From Branchipolynoe longqiensis (Eukaryota; Annelida; Polychaeta; Phyllodocida; Polynoidae), in assembly GCA_030323885.1 (NCBI GenBank), contig CM059193.1:91017990-91081989 (forward strand): a stretch of DNA of 64,000 nt. The letters run 5' to 3'. Positions 1-10,867 of this stretch are shown piece by piece. Every line of letters starts with the position of its first letter. Position 1 is the first letter of the stretch. A program made the position numbers and the translations under genes. Under the pieces are notes generated by a model. The model was not told where the DNA came from and ran no database searches. It worked only from the letters and a program-made list of their open reading frames with translations.

Positions 1-612
1 TATAATTTAGGATGAATGACATCTCAAACTTAATGACAATTTAGGTTAATGGAATTTCAATTTAATGGCCGATTGGATTAATGTTATCTCAACTTAATGG
101 CTGTTTGGGTTAATGTAATGTCAACTTAACGGCCGTTTGGGTTAATGGAATTTCAACTTAATTCGTAAGTTGGGTTAAATATATTCTCAACTTAACAGTA
201 TTTTGTTTGTTTGTTGTTGTTTTACGTCCTAGGAACATCTAAGTTCATATAAGGATGGGTACCAACTTGTGACAGTGTGCACTCATGGCAACTTTATAGT
301 GCTGTCCCACTGGGAAACCAGGCCGCCGGCACCATGATCTGATATCCCACTCAGTCACATTATCCTGACACTGAGAACACAAGTCCTTGCCCTATCCTAT
401 TAATGCCGAGTGCCTGACTAGGAAGTGACAAGTAACAATTTAAAAGTCATTGGTTTGACTCGACCAGGGTTCGAACCCACGACCCCACAATCTACCAGCA
501 CGGGAGACGGACGCTCTAACTCATTCGGCCATCCCGTCTGGTCGAACAGTATTTCGTGTCAATGGCATCTCGGCTTAAATGCACTTCTCCTCCTAATGGA
601 ATGTCACCTTAA
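1..612. repeat. 32-bp minisatellite, interrupted by a SINE
   Basis: A degenerate tandem repeat of about 32 bp (core CTTAATGGCCGTTTGGGTTA, then ATGGAATTTCAA). CAACTTAA-type words fall at about 58, 90, 122, 154 and 188. The array begins before the window. It is interrupted at 204-544 by a SINE and resumes in degraded form up to about 612, which shows that the array existed before the SINE landed. No coding content. Confidence 0.75.
204..544 (-). mobile_element. SINE-A, full length, with 10-bp target duplication
   Basis: tRNA-derived SINE on the minus strand. Read from 544 downward it has a tRNA-like head with an A box (TGGCCGAATGAGTTAGAGC) and a B box (GGGTTCGAACCC), then a conserved body, and ends in GACGTAAAAC plus a GTT/AAC-rich tail. 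The direct repeat AACAGTATTT flanks it at 194-203 and 545-554, which defines the element as about 341 bp. This is the best reference copy of the family here. Mobilisation would depend on a LINE partner that I cannot identify. Confidence 0.88.
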
Positions 613-1204
613 CACACACAGACAGACCAGTGGCACGGTGTTTGCTCGCTACTTTTTGGCGGGGTGTCTGTTTACCCAGAGTCACGAGTTTGATTTGTTG
701 GCGGGAGACGTCTGACAACAGAGGATAACGTTCGCTCAAGACGCGCGTGAGACTTACTTCCGGTCTGGGCGGAACGCCGTGTATGCCGGATATGACGTGT
801 GCCGTGTTTCCCCGCTAGAGGGCGCCACGTGCGGATTTCGACACAACCGGAAACGCGTCATCATCGAGCGTCGTCTAGTATACGTGCGGGGGCTCATTGG
901 CAAAATGTCGTCTGCTCTGGACAATTATGTTGCTTCCACTGACACAATAATGATATGGTTCTATGAGGTGTGTGATGTCTGTGTTTTCTTCATCCCAGAC
1001 ATAACCGTGAATATCGGCAGCTTTTGCTGGAGGTTGTTTTGTATGACGTTGTCTGCTGCGGACGAAAAGTCGTCTGCTGTTTGCCGAATGTCGTCTGATT
1101 CTTTCCGATGTTGTGTGATTGCGTAATGTTATAATAGTAACATCCTGTTTAGCAGAGAGCACTGTTGGATCAAAGTATATCCTATTAATTGCAGACGCCG
1201 GTCT
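613..1204. other. No feature recognised; CpG-containing single-copy-looking DNA
   Basis: The stretch 720-900 is relatively rich in CpG, and 880-1110 contains several loose GTCGTCTG repeats. Overlapping open frames of 115 codons (plus, 779-1126) and 95 codons (minus, 875-1162) exist, but neither resembles a family I know. I do not call a gene. Confidence 0.4.
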
Positions 1205-1301
1205 GAAATAAATAGGATGTAGTCACTCGCTTCAGTACCGTCCTTGTATGACCTTAGATGCTGCAAGGACGTAAAACCCCAACACTAAACCAACCCTCTT
1301 C
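1205..1301 (+). mobile_element. SINE-A 3' fragment
   Basis: Only the 3' end of SINE-A is present: CCGTCCTTGTATGACCTTAG leading to GGACGTAAAACCCCAACAC and CCAACC. A second, opposite-strand copy starts about 15 bp downstream, so the two tails point at each other. Confidence 0.7.
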
Positions 1302-1316
1302 AGCAACATGTTCGAT

Positions 1317-1574
1317 TAGTTGGTTGGTTGTTGGAGTTTTACGTCCTGGCCACATCTAAGGTAATATCAGGAGAGGTACGGACTTGTGACAGTGTGCGCT
1401 CATGGTGACTTCATTGTGCTGCCACACTGGGAGACCAGGCCGTCAGCACCATGGCCTGATATCCGGTTCAGTCACATTATACTTACACTGAGCCAACCAA
1501 TCCTAGCCATGTCCTAATAATGCAGAGTGCCTGGCTAGGAAGCGACAAGTACCAATTTTGTAAGTCTTTGGCAG
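1317..1574 (-). mobile_element. SINE-A, head truncated
   Basis: Body and 3' tail of SINE-A on the minus strand (TTGGTTGGTTGTTGGAGTTT at its left edge on the plus strand). It matches the reference copy through CCTGATATCC, TCAGTCACATTAT and GGAAGCGACAAGTA. The tRNA-like head is missing. Confidence 0.8.
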
Positions 1575-1619
1575 ATGATATATATCTGCATCGTGACAAT
1601 TGTTGTACTAAGATGACTC

Positions 1620-1740
1620 CCTTCATGTAAACATCATTGGGTGACGAACATCGGACACATTGTGCCTAGGTCAGAATACCGGGGCCATTCCGGGTCTAGC
1701 TAGCATGTTAACCATTACACCACCGAGGCTACCAATTTGA
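1620..1740 (-). mobile_element. Degraded SINE-D fragment
   Basis: The segment containing TTAACCATTACACCACCGAG matches the head of SINE-D (minus strand) seen better at 2390-2660. The remainder is too diverged to align by eye. Confidence 0.45.
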
Positions 1741-1765
1741 AGGGCATATATTCATCAGTAGCTGA

Positions 1766-2090
1766 CCGGGCGCGGTGGCATAATCGATAGAGCGCGGACC
1801 TGGCGTGCGGAAGGTCGCTAGTTCAGTTCCCGGTCGAGTCAAACCAATGACATATAAAATTGATACTTGTCACTTCCTAGCCAGGCACTCAGCATTAATA
1901 GGATAAGGCAAGGACTGGTTAGCTTAGTGTCAGGATAACTTGACTAAGTGGAATACCGGGCCACGGTGACGGAAGCCTGATTACCCAGCCAGGCAGCACT
2001 ATAATATAAAGTCACCATGAGTGCGCAATTCCGTAGCTGTCCTGATATGACCATTGCTGTTGCCAGGACGTAAAACTCCAACAACCAATC
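1766..2090 (+). mobile_element. SINE-A with an alternative tRNA-like head
   Basis: The body and GACGTAAAACTCCAACAACC tail match SINE-A. The head (GGCGCGGTGGCATAATCGAT, then AGAGCGCGGACC and AGTTCAGTTCCCGGTCGAGTC) differs from the reference head. The same head type recurs at 30690-30785 and 47183-47318. This suggests either subfamilies or head exchange. Confidence 0.8.
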
Positions 2091-2389
2091 ATATGGTAGG
2101 TGCCTGCCTGTAGCACCACAGACGGGTGGACCAGCCAGCCTAGGAAACCAGTATATCTGGTGGCGCCACCGTGCGGCGATGACGGACTGGATGTTAATGG
2201 TAGTGGTGTCCCCTATCTGTATGTTAGTTCATTATGTGATCGGCGCCACCTGTCGGAAACGGATTTACACCACATGACCATATACTCACTCTGCGCATGC
2301 GCGTCATCCACCCCCCCCCCCCCCCCAATCTGACACCATGCTATATTCACTAAGTGAACCACAGATCGTGATATATACGATATATGTGT

Positions 2390-2660
2390 CATTGGGGGTG
2401 AGGAAAATAGGAAATAATGCGCCTCGAGCGGCAATCGAACCCGCATCTCTTGCATTCCGAGCTAGTGTCCTAACCATTACACCACCTAGGATCCCTGATG
2501 TCACCACCCTACCCATGCCTACCTGTCTATGCGGCTCCTTGCCTGAGAGGTCAGTGCAGACCACTACACTTGTCCCCCTTGAATTGTAAGTCTGTTAAAT
2601 GGTTATTTAATGCTTACAATTACATACATAGAAGCACTGTTTAACCTATAGATATACATA
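2390..2660 (-). mobile_element. SINE-D (tRNA-Gln-like head)
   Basis: Minus-strand copy. Read in its own sense it contains CCTAGGTGGTGTAATGGTTA (A-box region), a B-box region that reads GGGTTCGATTGCC here, and paired CCTAGG/CCTCGAGG-type ends like an acceptor stem. The upstream part has GCAAGGAGCCGCATAGACAG. The order of A-box words most resembles tRNA-Gln. A poly-C run lies just before it at 2310-2327. Confidence 0.75.
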
Positions 2661-2988
2661 TACATATATGTGTATTAGGTATGATGGTAGTATTGCATGT
2701 ATTTAATCTTTCCATACAAATGTATGAATAGAATGCTTATATGATATTGTGCTAAAGTGCAAATTTACACATCAACACTTTGCATGTTGTGATTACTTGT
2801 TTAAAACTGTTTTATTGTATGACATACTCTTGCTTGCTTAACTGTAATCAATAAAAGCTTGTTTGAATTTGTTGTGTACGTTAAGACGATGTTCTTGACA
2901 TGTGTTTTATTTCCATTTTACATGAGTGATATTAATGTATCACTTAAATTAAACAAAAATGTCAGAATGACTTATTGTGTGTGGAAAG
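2660..2988 (+). repeat. Dispersed repeat H
   Basis: AT-rich repeat recognised by comparison with 22410-22760, 39010-39180, 23850-23935 and, inverted, 26740-27010 and 56770-57010. Shared words include TGTATTTAATCT, AAATTTACACATC, GTTGTGTA(C/T)(A/G)TTAA and GATGTTCT. It runs straight into an 8-bp array. The class is unknown; an old LINE or LTR tail is possible. Confidence 0.55.
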
Positions 2989-2989
2989 T

Positions 2990-3226
2990 GAAATACAAAA
3001 ATACAAAAATACGAAAATACAAAAATTTAAACATACAAAAATACAAAAATAGAAACATACACAAATACAAAAATACAAAATACAAAAATACAAAGATACA
3101 GAAATACAAATATACAAAAATACAAATATACAAAAATACAAAAATACAAAAATACAAAGATGCAAATATGTAAAAATGCAAAAAATACAAAAATACAAAA
3201 ATACAAAAATACAAAAATACAAACAT
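2990..3226. repeat. 8-bp satellite ACAAAAAT, array 1
   Basis: About 29 copies of the 8-mer ACAAAAAT with point variants (ACAAAGAT, ACAAATAT). The overlapping open frames on both strands, rich in F, L, Y, C and I, come from the 8-bp period. Confidence 0.92.
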
Positions 3227-3228
3227 AT

Positions 3229-3728
3229 GTCATGGGGGTGATGAAAATGGGAAATATTGTGCCTAGAGCGGGACTCGAACCCGCATCGCTTTGCATTCCG
3301 GGCCAGTGTGCTAACCATTACACCACATAGGCTCCCTGATATCAACACACTACCCACACCTACCTGGCTATGCAGCTCCTTGCCTGACAGGTCAGTCTAG
3401 ACCACTACACTCATCCCCCTGGAATTGTAAGTCTTTTAATGCTTACAATTACATACATACAGGCAATGTAACGCACTTACATACACAGGGTAGGTTCAAC
3501 AACCATACATCACATAGCTTGTACAGGATCATGATCACAGCAACCAGTGTCATGGGGGTGATGAAAATGGGAAATATTTTGCCTAGAGTGGGACTCGAAC
3601 CTGCATCTCTTTGCATTCCGGGCCAGTGTGCTAACCATTACACCACATAGGCTCCCTGATATCAACACACTACCCATGCCTACCTGTCTATGCGGCTCCC
3701 TGCCTGAGAGGTCAGTGCAGACCACTAC
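3229..3728 (-). mobile_element. SINE-D tandem dimer
   Basis: Two SINE-D units lie head to tail on the minus strand (tRNA-like heads near 3255-3335 and 3570-3650, about 315 bp apart), joined by the same linker. Both have an A box (GTGTAATGGTTAGCACACTG) and a B box (GGTTCGAGTCCC). Two 8-bp arrays of the same monomer flank the dimer, so it probably lies within one original array. A comparable plus-strand dimer is at 40393-40800. Confidence 0.75.
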
Positions 3729-3912
3729 ACATACAAAAATATAAAAATAGAAACATACACAAATACAAAAATACAAAATACAAAAATACAAAGATACAAA
3801 AATATAAATATACAAAAATACAAAAATGCAAAAGTACAAAAATCCAAAAATGCAAAATGCAAAAATGCAAAATGCAAAAATGCAAAAATGCAAAAATACA
3901 AAAATACAAACA
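3729..3912. repeat. 8-bp satellite ACAAAAAT, array 2
   Basis: Same monomer and orientation as at 2990-3226. The right half shifts to TGCAAAAA with some 7-bp units. It is probably the other side of one array split by the SINE-D dimer, or a duplicated copy. Confidence 0.9.
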
Positions 3913-4802
3913 TAGAAATCAAAAGAACACAACAACCTCCAAATGGTGAGTGCGTAGGGCTACATACTCCGGTAATTGCTCCATTAAGTGCCTGAAATGA
4001 ATTTTAATTAATTCATCAATTACTGCTGCCTTAATGTTGACATATATAGCACACATATATTCACACATAATGGTAGAGCCGGGATAGCAGCCTCTATATC
4101 CTCTGTTCAGCAACTACTGAGTTAAACTTGCATTAGCTGACAGGGTTCAGTTTCTAAAGATATAGTTTAGATAAAGATATTATGCTGATCCATATAATCT
4201 ACTTTTCATTACCTCAAAGTACCCTTTCTGTTCTTGTTTTTTCTTTCTTTTTTGGGTTAAATATGTTTCTGCTACTGAATAAGTTCTTTTGTCAGCGCAG
4301 AAGCTCCGGTCTTCCAGTCATTTTTCAATTTTGGATTATTTACACAAAAATGGGAGTAACGTATATAAGGTGAGCTAACAATAGCTGTTGAATACACAAT
4401 GTGCGGCATATAGCAACATGTATTTCAGATAGATATGGTACCTACAAGTTCCCCAGCAATATGGAAACAATAGCGTCATATGACTACATCAATATTAGTC
4501 GGATTGAGGTCAGGATTTTCATGGTATTTACAATGTATTGAGAAGTTATCTTCTGTATTCATTTGGTAAAGTTGTATTAAGTTTTATTGTAGGGCGTTGT
4601 CAGTTGGAGTTAGACAAGGGATTTACTTAAATGTCTGCTTGATAGGAATGTTCTAGTGTTACAGTATCGTGGTTAGTTATGTAGGTTTGTTTGCAGAGGG
4701 CTTAGATCAATTTCAAATGCAAACATCCTCAAATTAATGTTGGTCTTCACAGGAAAAATGCTGGACCTAGGCTTTGGTTACAAGTTTTTAATTCTAGCCG
4801 CA
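3913..4802. other. No gene; contains dispersed repeat I
   Basis: Mostly unremarkable AT-rich sequence. At about 4240-4380 a segment (AAGCTCCGGTCTTCCAGTCA, then TTTGGATTATTTACACAA) is shared with 21905-21985 and, inverted, 40890-41015. I call that dispersed repeat I. I see no gene and no promoter in the rest. Confidence 0.5.
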
Positions 4803-5062
4803 GAGTACAGGAACACAGGAGCACATGAGCACATGAGCACATGAGCACATGAGCACAGGAGCACAGGAGCACAGGAGCACAGGAGCACAAGAGCACAGGA
4901 GCACATGATGACAGGAGCACATGAGCACAGGAGCACATGAGCACATGAGCACAGGAGCACAGGAGCACATGATCACATGAGCACATGAGCACAGGAGCAT
5001 ATGAGCACAGGAGCACATGATGACAGGAGCACATGATCACACGAGCAAAGGAGCAAGGATCA
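4803..5062. repeat. 8-bp satellite GAGCACAT/GAGCACAG
   Basis: Tandem 8-mers GAGCACAT and GAGCACAG with occasional GATGACAG and GATCACAT. It joins the AGCAGCAT array through intermediate units (AGCACAAC, AGCACAGC) without losing the 8-bp step. Confidence 0.93.
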
Positions 5063-6566
5063 CAACACACCACATCACAACAGCGCAATAGCACAACAGC
5101 ACAGCAGCATAGCAGCATAGCAGCATAGCAGCATAGCAGCATCACAGCATAGCAGGATAGCAGTATAGCAACATACAGTGTAGCAGTGTAGCAGCATATC
5201 ATCATATCATCATATCATCATAGCATCATAGCAGCATAGCAGCATAGCAACATAGCAGCATGACAGCATGGCAGCATGGCAGCATAGCAGCATGGCAGCA
5301 TGGCAGCATGGCAGCATGGCAGCATGGCTGCATAGCATCATATCAGCATAGCAGCATAGCAGCATAGCAGCATATCAGCATAGCAGCATAACATCATAAC
5401 AGCATAGCAGCATAGCAGCATTGCAGCACAGCAGCATAGCAGCATATCATCTTGGCAGGATAGCAGCATATCAACATAGCAGCATAGCAACACAGCAGCA
5501 CAGCAGCATAACAGCATAGCATCACATCAGCATATCAATATAACAGCATAGCAGCATAACAGCACATCAGCATAGCAGCATAGCAGCATATCAGCACAGC
5601 AGCATAACAGCATATCAGCACAGTAGCATATCAGCATAACAACATAGCAGCATAGCAGCATAGCAGCCTACCAGCATTGCAGCATATCAGCATAGTAGCA
5701 TAGCATCATAGCAGTGTAGCAGCATATCAACATAGCAACATAGCAGTGTAGCAGTATAGCTGCATATCATCATAGCATCATAGGGGCATAGCAGCATAGC
5801 AACATAGCAACATAGCAGCACAGCACCATAACAGCATATCAGAGTAGTATCATAGCAGCATAGCCACATAGCAGCATAGGAGCATAGCACCATAACAGCA
5901 TAGCAGGATAGCAGCATAGCATCATATCAGCATAGTAGAATAGCAGCATAGTATCATAGCAGCGTAGCAGCATAGCAGCACAGCAGCATAGCAGCATATC
6001 AGCATAGCAGCATATCAGCATAGCAGCATAGTATCATAGCAGTGTAGCAGCATAGCAACATAGCAGTGTAGCAGTATAGCTGCATATCATCATAGCAGCA
6101 TAGGGGCATAGCAGCATAGCAGCATTGCAACATTGCAGCACAGCACCATAACAGCATAGCAGAGTAGTATCATAACAGCGTAGCAGCATAGCAGCATATC
6201 ATCTTGGCAGCATATCAGTGTAACAGCATAGCAGCATGGCAGGATAACAGCATAGCAACATATCAGCATGGCAGCATATCCGCATAGCAGCATAGTAGCA
6301 TAGCAGCATAGCAGCATAGCAGCTGCGGAGCATGGCAGCATAGCATCATAGAAGCATATCAGCATAGCAGCATAGTGGCATACCAGCATACCAGCATACC
6401 AGCATACCAGCATACCAGCATACCAGCATAACAGCATAGCAGCATAGCAGCATAGCAGCATAGCAGCATAACAGCATAGCAGCATAGCAGCTTAGCAGCA
6501 TGGCACCATAGCAGCATAGCAGCATAGCATATCAGCATAGCAGCACAGCAGCATAACAGCATAGCA
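5063..6566. repeat. 8-bp satellite AGCAGCAT
   Basis: About 1.5 kb of 8-mers around AGCAGCAT with variants AGCAACAT, ATCATCAT, ACCAGCAT and GGCAGCAT. Local homogenised blocks are visible, for example ACCAGCAT repeated at about 6383-6430. The C, Y, A, M and L-rich open frames on the minus strand come from the period. Confidence 0.95.
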
Positions 6567-6934
6567 GCATCAAAGTGCAATAACTGTTAAAAGAGTGCCC
6601 CAGTACGTAAGGGGGATATCCAGCATCAAGGCTATGTAACATCATTTTATTTATTTTGATTTGTTAACCTTCATGGTTTCATGGCATTGTGCGGCTTTAA
6701 CATACCGACCGTGTGCGCATGCCTGTAGTGTTCATGCTCACGTGCAGAGACTGCACTCTTTATTGCTCATGAATTCCAAACATCAGGTGGCAACGGTAAT
6801 GGTTCCCCAACCCAGACATGAAGGACCGCTAATAAAACACACAAGTGCAAACAAATAAAACAGCAACCACAACAAACAAAACATATTAACCCACTGTCGG
6901 TGTTTGGTATTGTCTCAAGTACACATCACTGTAT
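6567..6934. other. No feature recognised
   Basis: Ordinary sequence between the 8-bp array and a SINE. It holds only short A-rich runs near 6830-6890. I see no gene. Confidence 0.4.
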
Positions 6935-7208
6935 AAGTCTGAATAGACTTGTTTTCACCATTAGACACTTTGTCGATAGAAAGCCCGAGCCTACACTTTT
7001 ACTCACCCAAGGGATTTTTAACCTCCCACACCACATAGACATGGTATGAGAGCACCTGGACTTTGATGACGCTGTAAGTTATACACAGCGGTGGAAATCC
7101 AAAGTGGCAGAGGTGGGGGCACGGGGAATCGAACCACTGACCTTCAGATTAGGAGTCCTATGTAGAAAAAAGTCATACACTCTAACCACTCTGCCACAGA
7201 GAACACCA
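6935..7208 (-). mobile_element. SINE-C
   Basis: tRNA-derived SINE on the minus strand. In its own sense it begins TGGTGTTCTCTGTGGCAGAG (A-box region), has a B-box-like GGTTCGATTCCC, a body with GATTTCCACCGCTGTGTATA, and ends near GTCTATTCAGACTTAT. The usual A-rich tail is missing here. Other copies: 19293-19535, 26402-26719, 47319-48331 (interrupted) and 49146-49311. Confidence 0.82.
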
Positions 7209-7586
7209 TGTGATTCACAAATGCACATATTTAGATATTGTAGTAGTCAGTCATGAACCCCACTACCACATGGTGGAGGCCTGGACTCTGCTGACACCTG
7301 TTGTTAAGAAGTAACACCAGGTGGCAGCACACTACCAGGAACAGTCGCTAAGATGGACAGTTCCATCCATAGCTAGCTGCCACCCTTGACATTACATTAT
7401 GCGCTTCAAAATATGTGAATACTATATCCGGCCTATTAAATTGGGAAATCATCTGACTACATCTATAACCCTCCCATCTGACACTTTTTCTAGGAGGTTT
7501 TCTAGCATCCCTATCCATGACACAATGCTGCGGCAATCAAATGGGTTACGGTTACTCATTAGGAAAGTGGTGCTATGGAAACAGCC
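7209..7586. other. No feature recognised
   Basis: Single-copy-looking sequence. Short open frames on both strands (60-70 codons) resemble nothing I know. Confidence 0.35.
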
Positions 7587-7672
7587 CTGTTCGCTTGTTT
7601 GTTGTTTAACGTCCTAGCAATATATAAGGCCATATCAGGATGGGCACCAACTTATGGCAGTGCACAATCGGT
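7587..7672 (-). mobile_element. SINE-A 3' fragment
   Basis: The tail and first part of the body only: TTGTTTGTTGTTTAACGTCC, then GCCATATCAGGATGGGCACC. It is followed directly by a C-rich segment shared with 57085-57185. Confidence 0.7.
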
Positions 7673-8060
7673 CGTAATGCTTGCATTGCGCTTGATTCGC
7701 AGTGAAGGAGGAGTACCCCCCCTCCCCATTTCCGCCGCCGACCGTTGGGGTTGCATAACAACCCCCCCCCTCCTCCTCCCTCCTTATAAGCTGCCTCCCA
7801 GCCTTCCCTCTCCACCCCGCCTCCGCGCCCTGCCAGACACACTACACGACCAACTTTGTCCACCCACTCACCCTTACTATCTTACCTACATCTTCTAGGG
7901 TGGAGGGCTCTTCGGGGCCCATCCGCTAACATGACACTCTGACATTTCAATTGCTTCTGCACTTTATTTATCCATTGTACATTTACCTCCCCCATCACTG
8001 TACATTGCCCCCCCCCCCCCCACTTTACATTTAATAAAGTGTGCTTTTTTCCCACTCCTG
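7673..8060 (+). repeat. C-rich dispersed repeat with AATAAA (possible LTR remnant)
   Basis: The start (GCATTGCGCTTGATTCGC) is shared with 57085-57185. The segment GGGTGGAGGGCTCTTCGGG near 7900 matches GGGTGGAGGACTCTTTGAGG at 58253. Both loci then have AATAAA (8033; 58293) followed by a CTTCYTCCYTCG-like stretch. This arrangement is reminiscent of a retroelement R/U5 region, but no paired LTR, primer site or gag/pol is visible, so the class is open. Confidence 0.4.
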
Positions 8061-8514
8061 CTTTGACTTCCTCCTTCGCAGCCAAGCGCCAGTAACTAAG
8101 GCTGCTCCGATATGTCGCCGACTAGCGGATCCTTACTGAACTAAACTGAACTATATACCATTAACGCCGACTAGTGGGTTTTCGGCACTTTCGCCGCACG
8201 ATCGATCAGTAAACAAGGTGACTGTGGCTCCACCTATATTGCATTTCCGAACTAAAATACACCGCCTTTCAGCCAAATAATCTTGGCTATAAAAGCAACT
8301 GCTAGCTTTAGATATTTCACTTTCGACATGGGAGCCACACAGACAACAACTGCCTTAAATTGCCGTCCCATCCACCCCACAATGAGAAAGGGATATAGGG
8401 TTATAAGCGTGTCTAAGCCTCATCGACATCACATAACTACCCGAGAGACTGTACTGAGGAAAGAACTAACATTGTAATAAAGAGCCATAACTATATTTCC
8501 TGTGTTTGTGTTTC
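8061..8514. other. No feature recognised
   Basis: Apparently single-copy sequence. A 64-codon open frame at 8283-8477 shows no recognisable features. Confidence 0.35.
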
Positions 8515-8766
8515 TAAATTATAGTGCTGCCCCACTGGGAGCTCAGGCTGGTGTCATAATGACCTGATATCCCACACAGTGACATTATCCTGACACTGTG
8601 CTAACCAATCCTTGTCCTATCCTATTAATGCTGAGTGCCAGCTCTGGTAGCGGCAAGTAATTATTTGTATAAGTCATCGGTTTGACTCGGCGGGGATTCT
8701 AACTCCCGACATGCCACACGGGAAGCCTGTACTCTGCCAATTCGGCCACAGCGTTCAGGGTCGAAA
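8515..8766 (-). mobile_element. SINE-A with a third head type
   Basis: The body matches SINE-A (CCTGATATCCCACACAGTGA, ATCCTATTAATGCTGAGTGC). The head in sense orientation is GAACGCTGTGGCCGAATTGG, then CAGAGTACAGGC, which differs from the heads at 204-544 and 1766-2090. The tail end is truncated. Confidence 0.8.
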
Positions 8767-8870
8767 CAGGTACATGATCATCAACATCATTAAGTGGTGT
8801 GACAGTAGTAGGGCTTATTAAGTGTCGTGACACACAACTGCACACCATTACATTTACCCAACCTAATTGA

Positions 8871-9202
8871 CCAGACGGGATGGCCGAATGAGTTAGAGCA
8901 TCCGTCTCCCATGTTGGCAGACAGTGGGATCGTGGGTTCGAACCCTAGTCGAGTCAAACCAATGACTTAAAAATTGATACTTGTTGCTTTCTAGCCAGGT
9001 GCTCGGCATTAATAGGGCAAGGACTGGTTAGCTCAGTGTCAGGATAATGTGACTTAGTGGGATATCAGGTCATGGTGCTGGCGGCCTGGTCTCCCAGTTG
9101 GGGCAGCACTATAAAGTCAACATGAGTGTGCACTGTCGCAAGTCGGACCCCGTCCTGCTATGACGTTAGATGTTGCTAGGACATAAAACAACCACAAACA
9201 AT
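8871..9202 (+). mobile_element. SINE-A, near full length
   Basis: Plus-strand copy with the reference-type head (GATGGCCGAATGAGTTAGAG), B box (GGGTTCGAACCC), complete body and an ACATAAAACAACCAC tail. It faces the neighbouring minus-strand copy at 8515-8766, so the two heads are about 100 bp apart. Confidence 0.85.
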
Positions 9203-9786
9203 CATATATATATCATATATATACACATTATATGTATACGAACCCAAACTTACACGTGCTTCACTGACGCCCATAGCTCCCCCTGCCGGGCCCATAGATC
9301 TCTGCATGCGCGGGGCATATTTCGGGTCACCGAGAAGTGATGCATAGAAATGAATATTTGATGGGTGGGGCAGGGTGTGCGCGGCACACTGGAAGCGCCG
9401 CTGTCACATTAATATGGCCAATTAGCCTCACCCAACCTCCACCAGGGGGCGCCACCATGTTCCCGCCTGAGCCCACTGCACTACTAAGTCACTGGTCAAT
9501 GTGGGTGCACTAATTGTAAGCTCCCGTTTTGTTCCGGATTTGAAAGAAATATGCTGATGAAGGTTGTATATCAGTGACATCAGGAAACATTTATTTACTG
9601 TACATGAGCATTAAGTAAGAATAAGTAAGTCTGTGTACATATTGACACAAACATATATGTGATATATGGGGAATATATCAGTATAAATCAGAGGAAGCTT
9701 ATGCAAACCTGTCCTTCCATTATAAAGATGTTATCTTCTATGACATCTAAACATATGAATTTACTGTACATTTTCATAAATAAATA
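9203..9786. other. No gene; short AT microsatellite
   Basis: The first 50 bp are an AT-rich microsatellite. The rest is ordinary sequence with a GC-richer patch at 9260-9480. No gene seen. Confidence 0.4.
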
Positions 9787-9967
9787 TACAGTAAAACCTC
9801 CCTAACCTCCACCTCCACAAAGCGTCCATTCCCCTATATCGACCGCTTTATTTAGGTCCCAACAATACCATTGTAACCATATTCTAACTCCCTAAACCGA
9901 CCAACTCCCTAAATGGACCACTTAAAGTTGGTCCTAAGGTCGGTCGATTTAGAGAGGTTTCACTGTA
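9787..9967. mobile_element. pogo-like MITE with TA duplication
   Basis: Terminal inverted repeats CAGTAAAACCTCCCTAA (from 9789) and TTAGAGAGGTTTCACTG (to 9965), flanked by TA on both sides. CAG-starting termini with a TA target match the pogo/Tigger group of Tc1/mariner elements. About 177 bp, no coding capacity. A partial relative lies at 48831-48915. Confidence 0.75.
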
Positions 9968-10054
9968 TATATATATATATATATATATATTCATATGTAT
10001 ATACTACAGGCATGATTAACAAATATTATATTAGTGGCCAAAGCAGATCCTCTA

Positions 10055-10255
10055 TTCTCAACTGTCTTCTGGTTACAGAAACAGAGGGTGCCCTCGTCTT
10101 CGGTTCAAGGATACCATCGAGAGAAACCTGAAGCTGAGAGACATTAAGACTGACTCATGGACGCAACTCTCACAGCAGAGAGCTAAATGGAGAGCGGCAG
10201 TAAAGTAATGAAAGAAGTCTTTGTCGCATCGCGACCGACAGCATGATGATGATGA
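10055..10255 (+). mobile_element. LINE-J 3' end
   Basis: 5'-truncated LINE tail: the last codons of an ORF2-like frame, a short 3' UTR (AGTCTTTGTCGCATCGCGAC) and a terminal (ATG)n-type tail at about 10242-10258. Other copies are at 31605-31929 and 54190-54522, with the same stop context and tail. Confidence 0.8.
10083..10208 (+). pseudogene. C-terminal end of a LINE-J reverse transcriptase ORF
   Basis: Forty-one codons and a TAA. The peptide contains RGCPRLRFKDTIERNLK and WTQLSQQRAKWRAAVK. The pattern RFKDT..RNLK followed by W......R..WR is typical of the end of many invertebrate LINE ORF2 proteins. Everything upstream (endonuclease, RT) is missing because of 5' truncation, so this is a dead fragment. 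The copy at 54340-54470 encodes almost the same peptide. Confidence 0.75.
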
Positions 10256-10475
10256 TATTAGTGGTGAGTTGATTGGGGGACCTTGAAACAATATTGTTCT
10301 CAAGTGTACACCTAAACTCGAGCATACTCCATCACCGCAGGATATATTTTAAACTTCATTTGGTGCGCTATGTACTATGCCTCCTGCCAGAAGCAATAAG
10401 CTTCTCTTCAACCAACTGCCATCTCTGCATTGTCTCTGTTACGCATGACAACTCTTTATAAATATATATATATAT

Positions 10476-10730
10476 GAGACTATCTCAAAAGGTGCTAAGC
10501 AATATGGGACAAAACTTTGTCCATAGTAACGATCAACACAGTATCTACTTATGCATTTGCTCAGGATCAATTGATTTTTTTTTTAGATAGTGTTTCATAA
10601 TCCCAATAGAATACATATTGATTTGAAGCAAATGTCCTTGTGTTTTCAGTGTAACCGTTTCTGAGCTGTTTTGTGTCAATCGTTACTTTGAACAAAAAAA
10701 CGAAGAGCTAGCACCTTTTGAGACAGGCTC
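10476..10730. mobile_element. MITE-4, inverted-repeat element
   Basis: Imperfect terminal inverted repeats of some 60 bp. The left end begins GAGACTATCTCAAAAGGTGC, the right end finishes GCACCTTTTGAGACAGGCTC. TATAT/ATATA flanks would fit a TA target, but AT-rich surroundings make the boundary uncertain. No coding capacity. Confidence 0.7.
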
Positions 10731-10736
10731 ATATAT

Positions 10737-10850
10737 GAAGAGTTCAGATGCAAAACTCCATAGACGCCAATAATATGACTGCGATAAACATTGGAGTAAA
10801 ACCTTCAAACGGTTAATTATTTACATTCCTATTTTGTTTGTTCGGCAAGT
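10737..10850. mobile_element. MITE-1, left half
   Basis: Begins GAAGAGTTCAGATGCAAAAC, matching the left terminal repeat of MITE-1 (complete copies at 17247-17483, 42598-42835 and 44931-45167). The right half is missing, and the 8-bp array begins about 20 bp later. Confidence 0.7.
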
Positions 10851-10867
10851 ATGATCACCGGACACAG

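Noticed and set aside
779..1162. Opposed open frames of 115 and 95 codons
   Set aside because: No recognisable domain, no splice or poly(A) context, and both strands open in the same place; not enough to call a gene.
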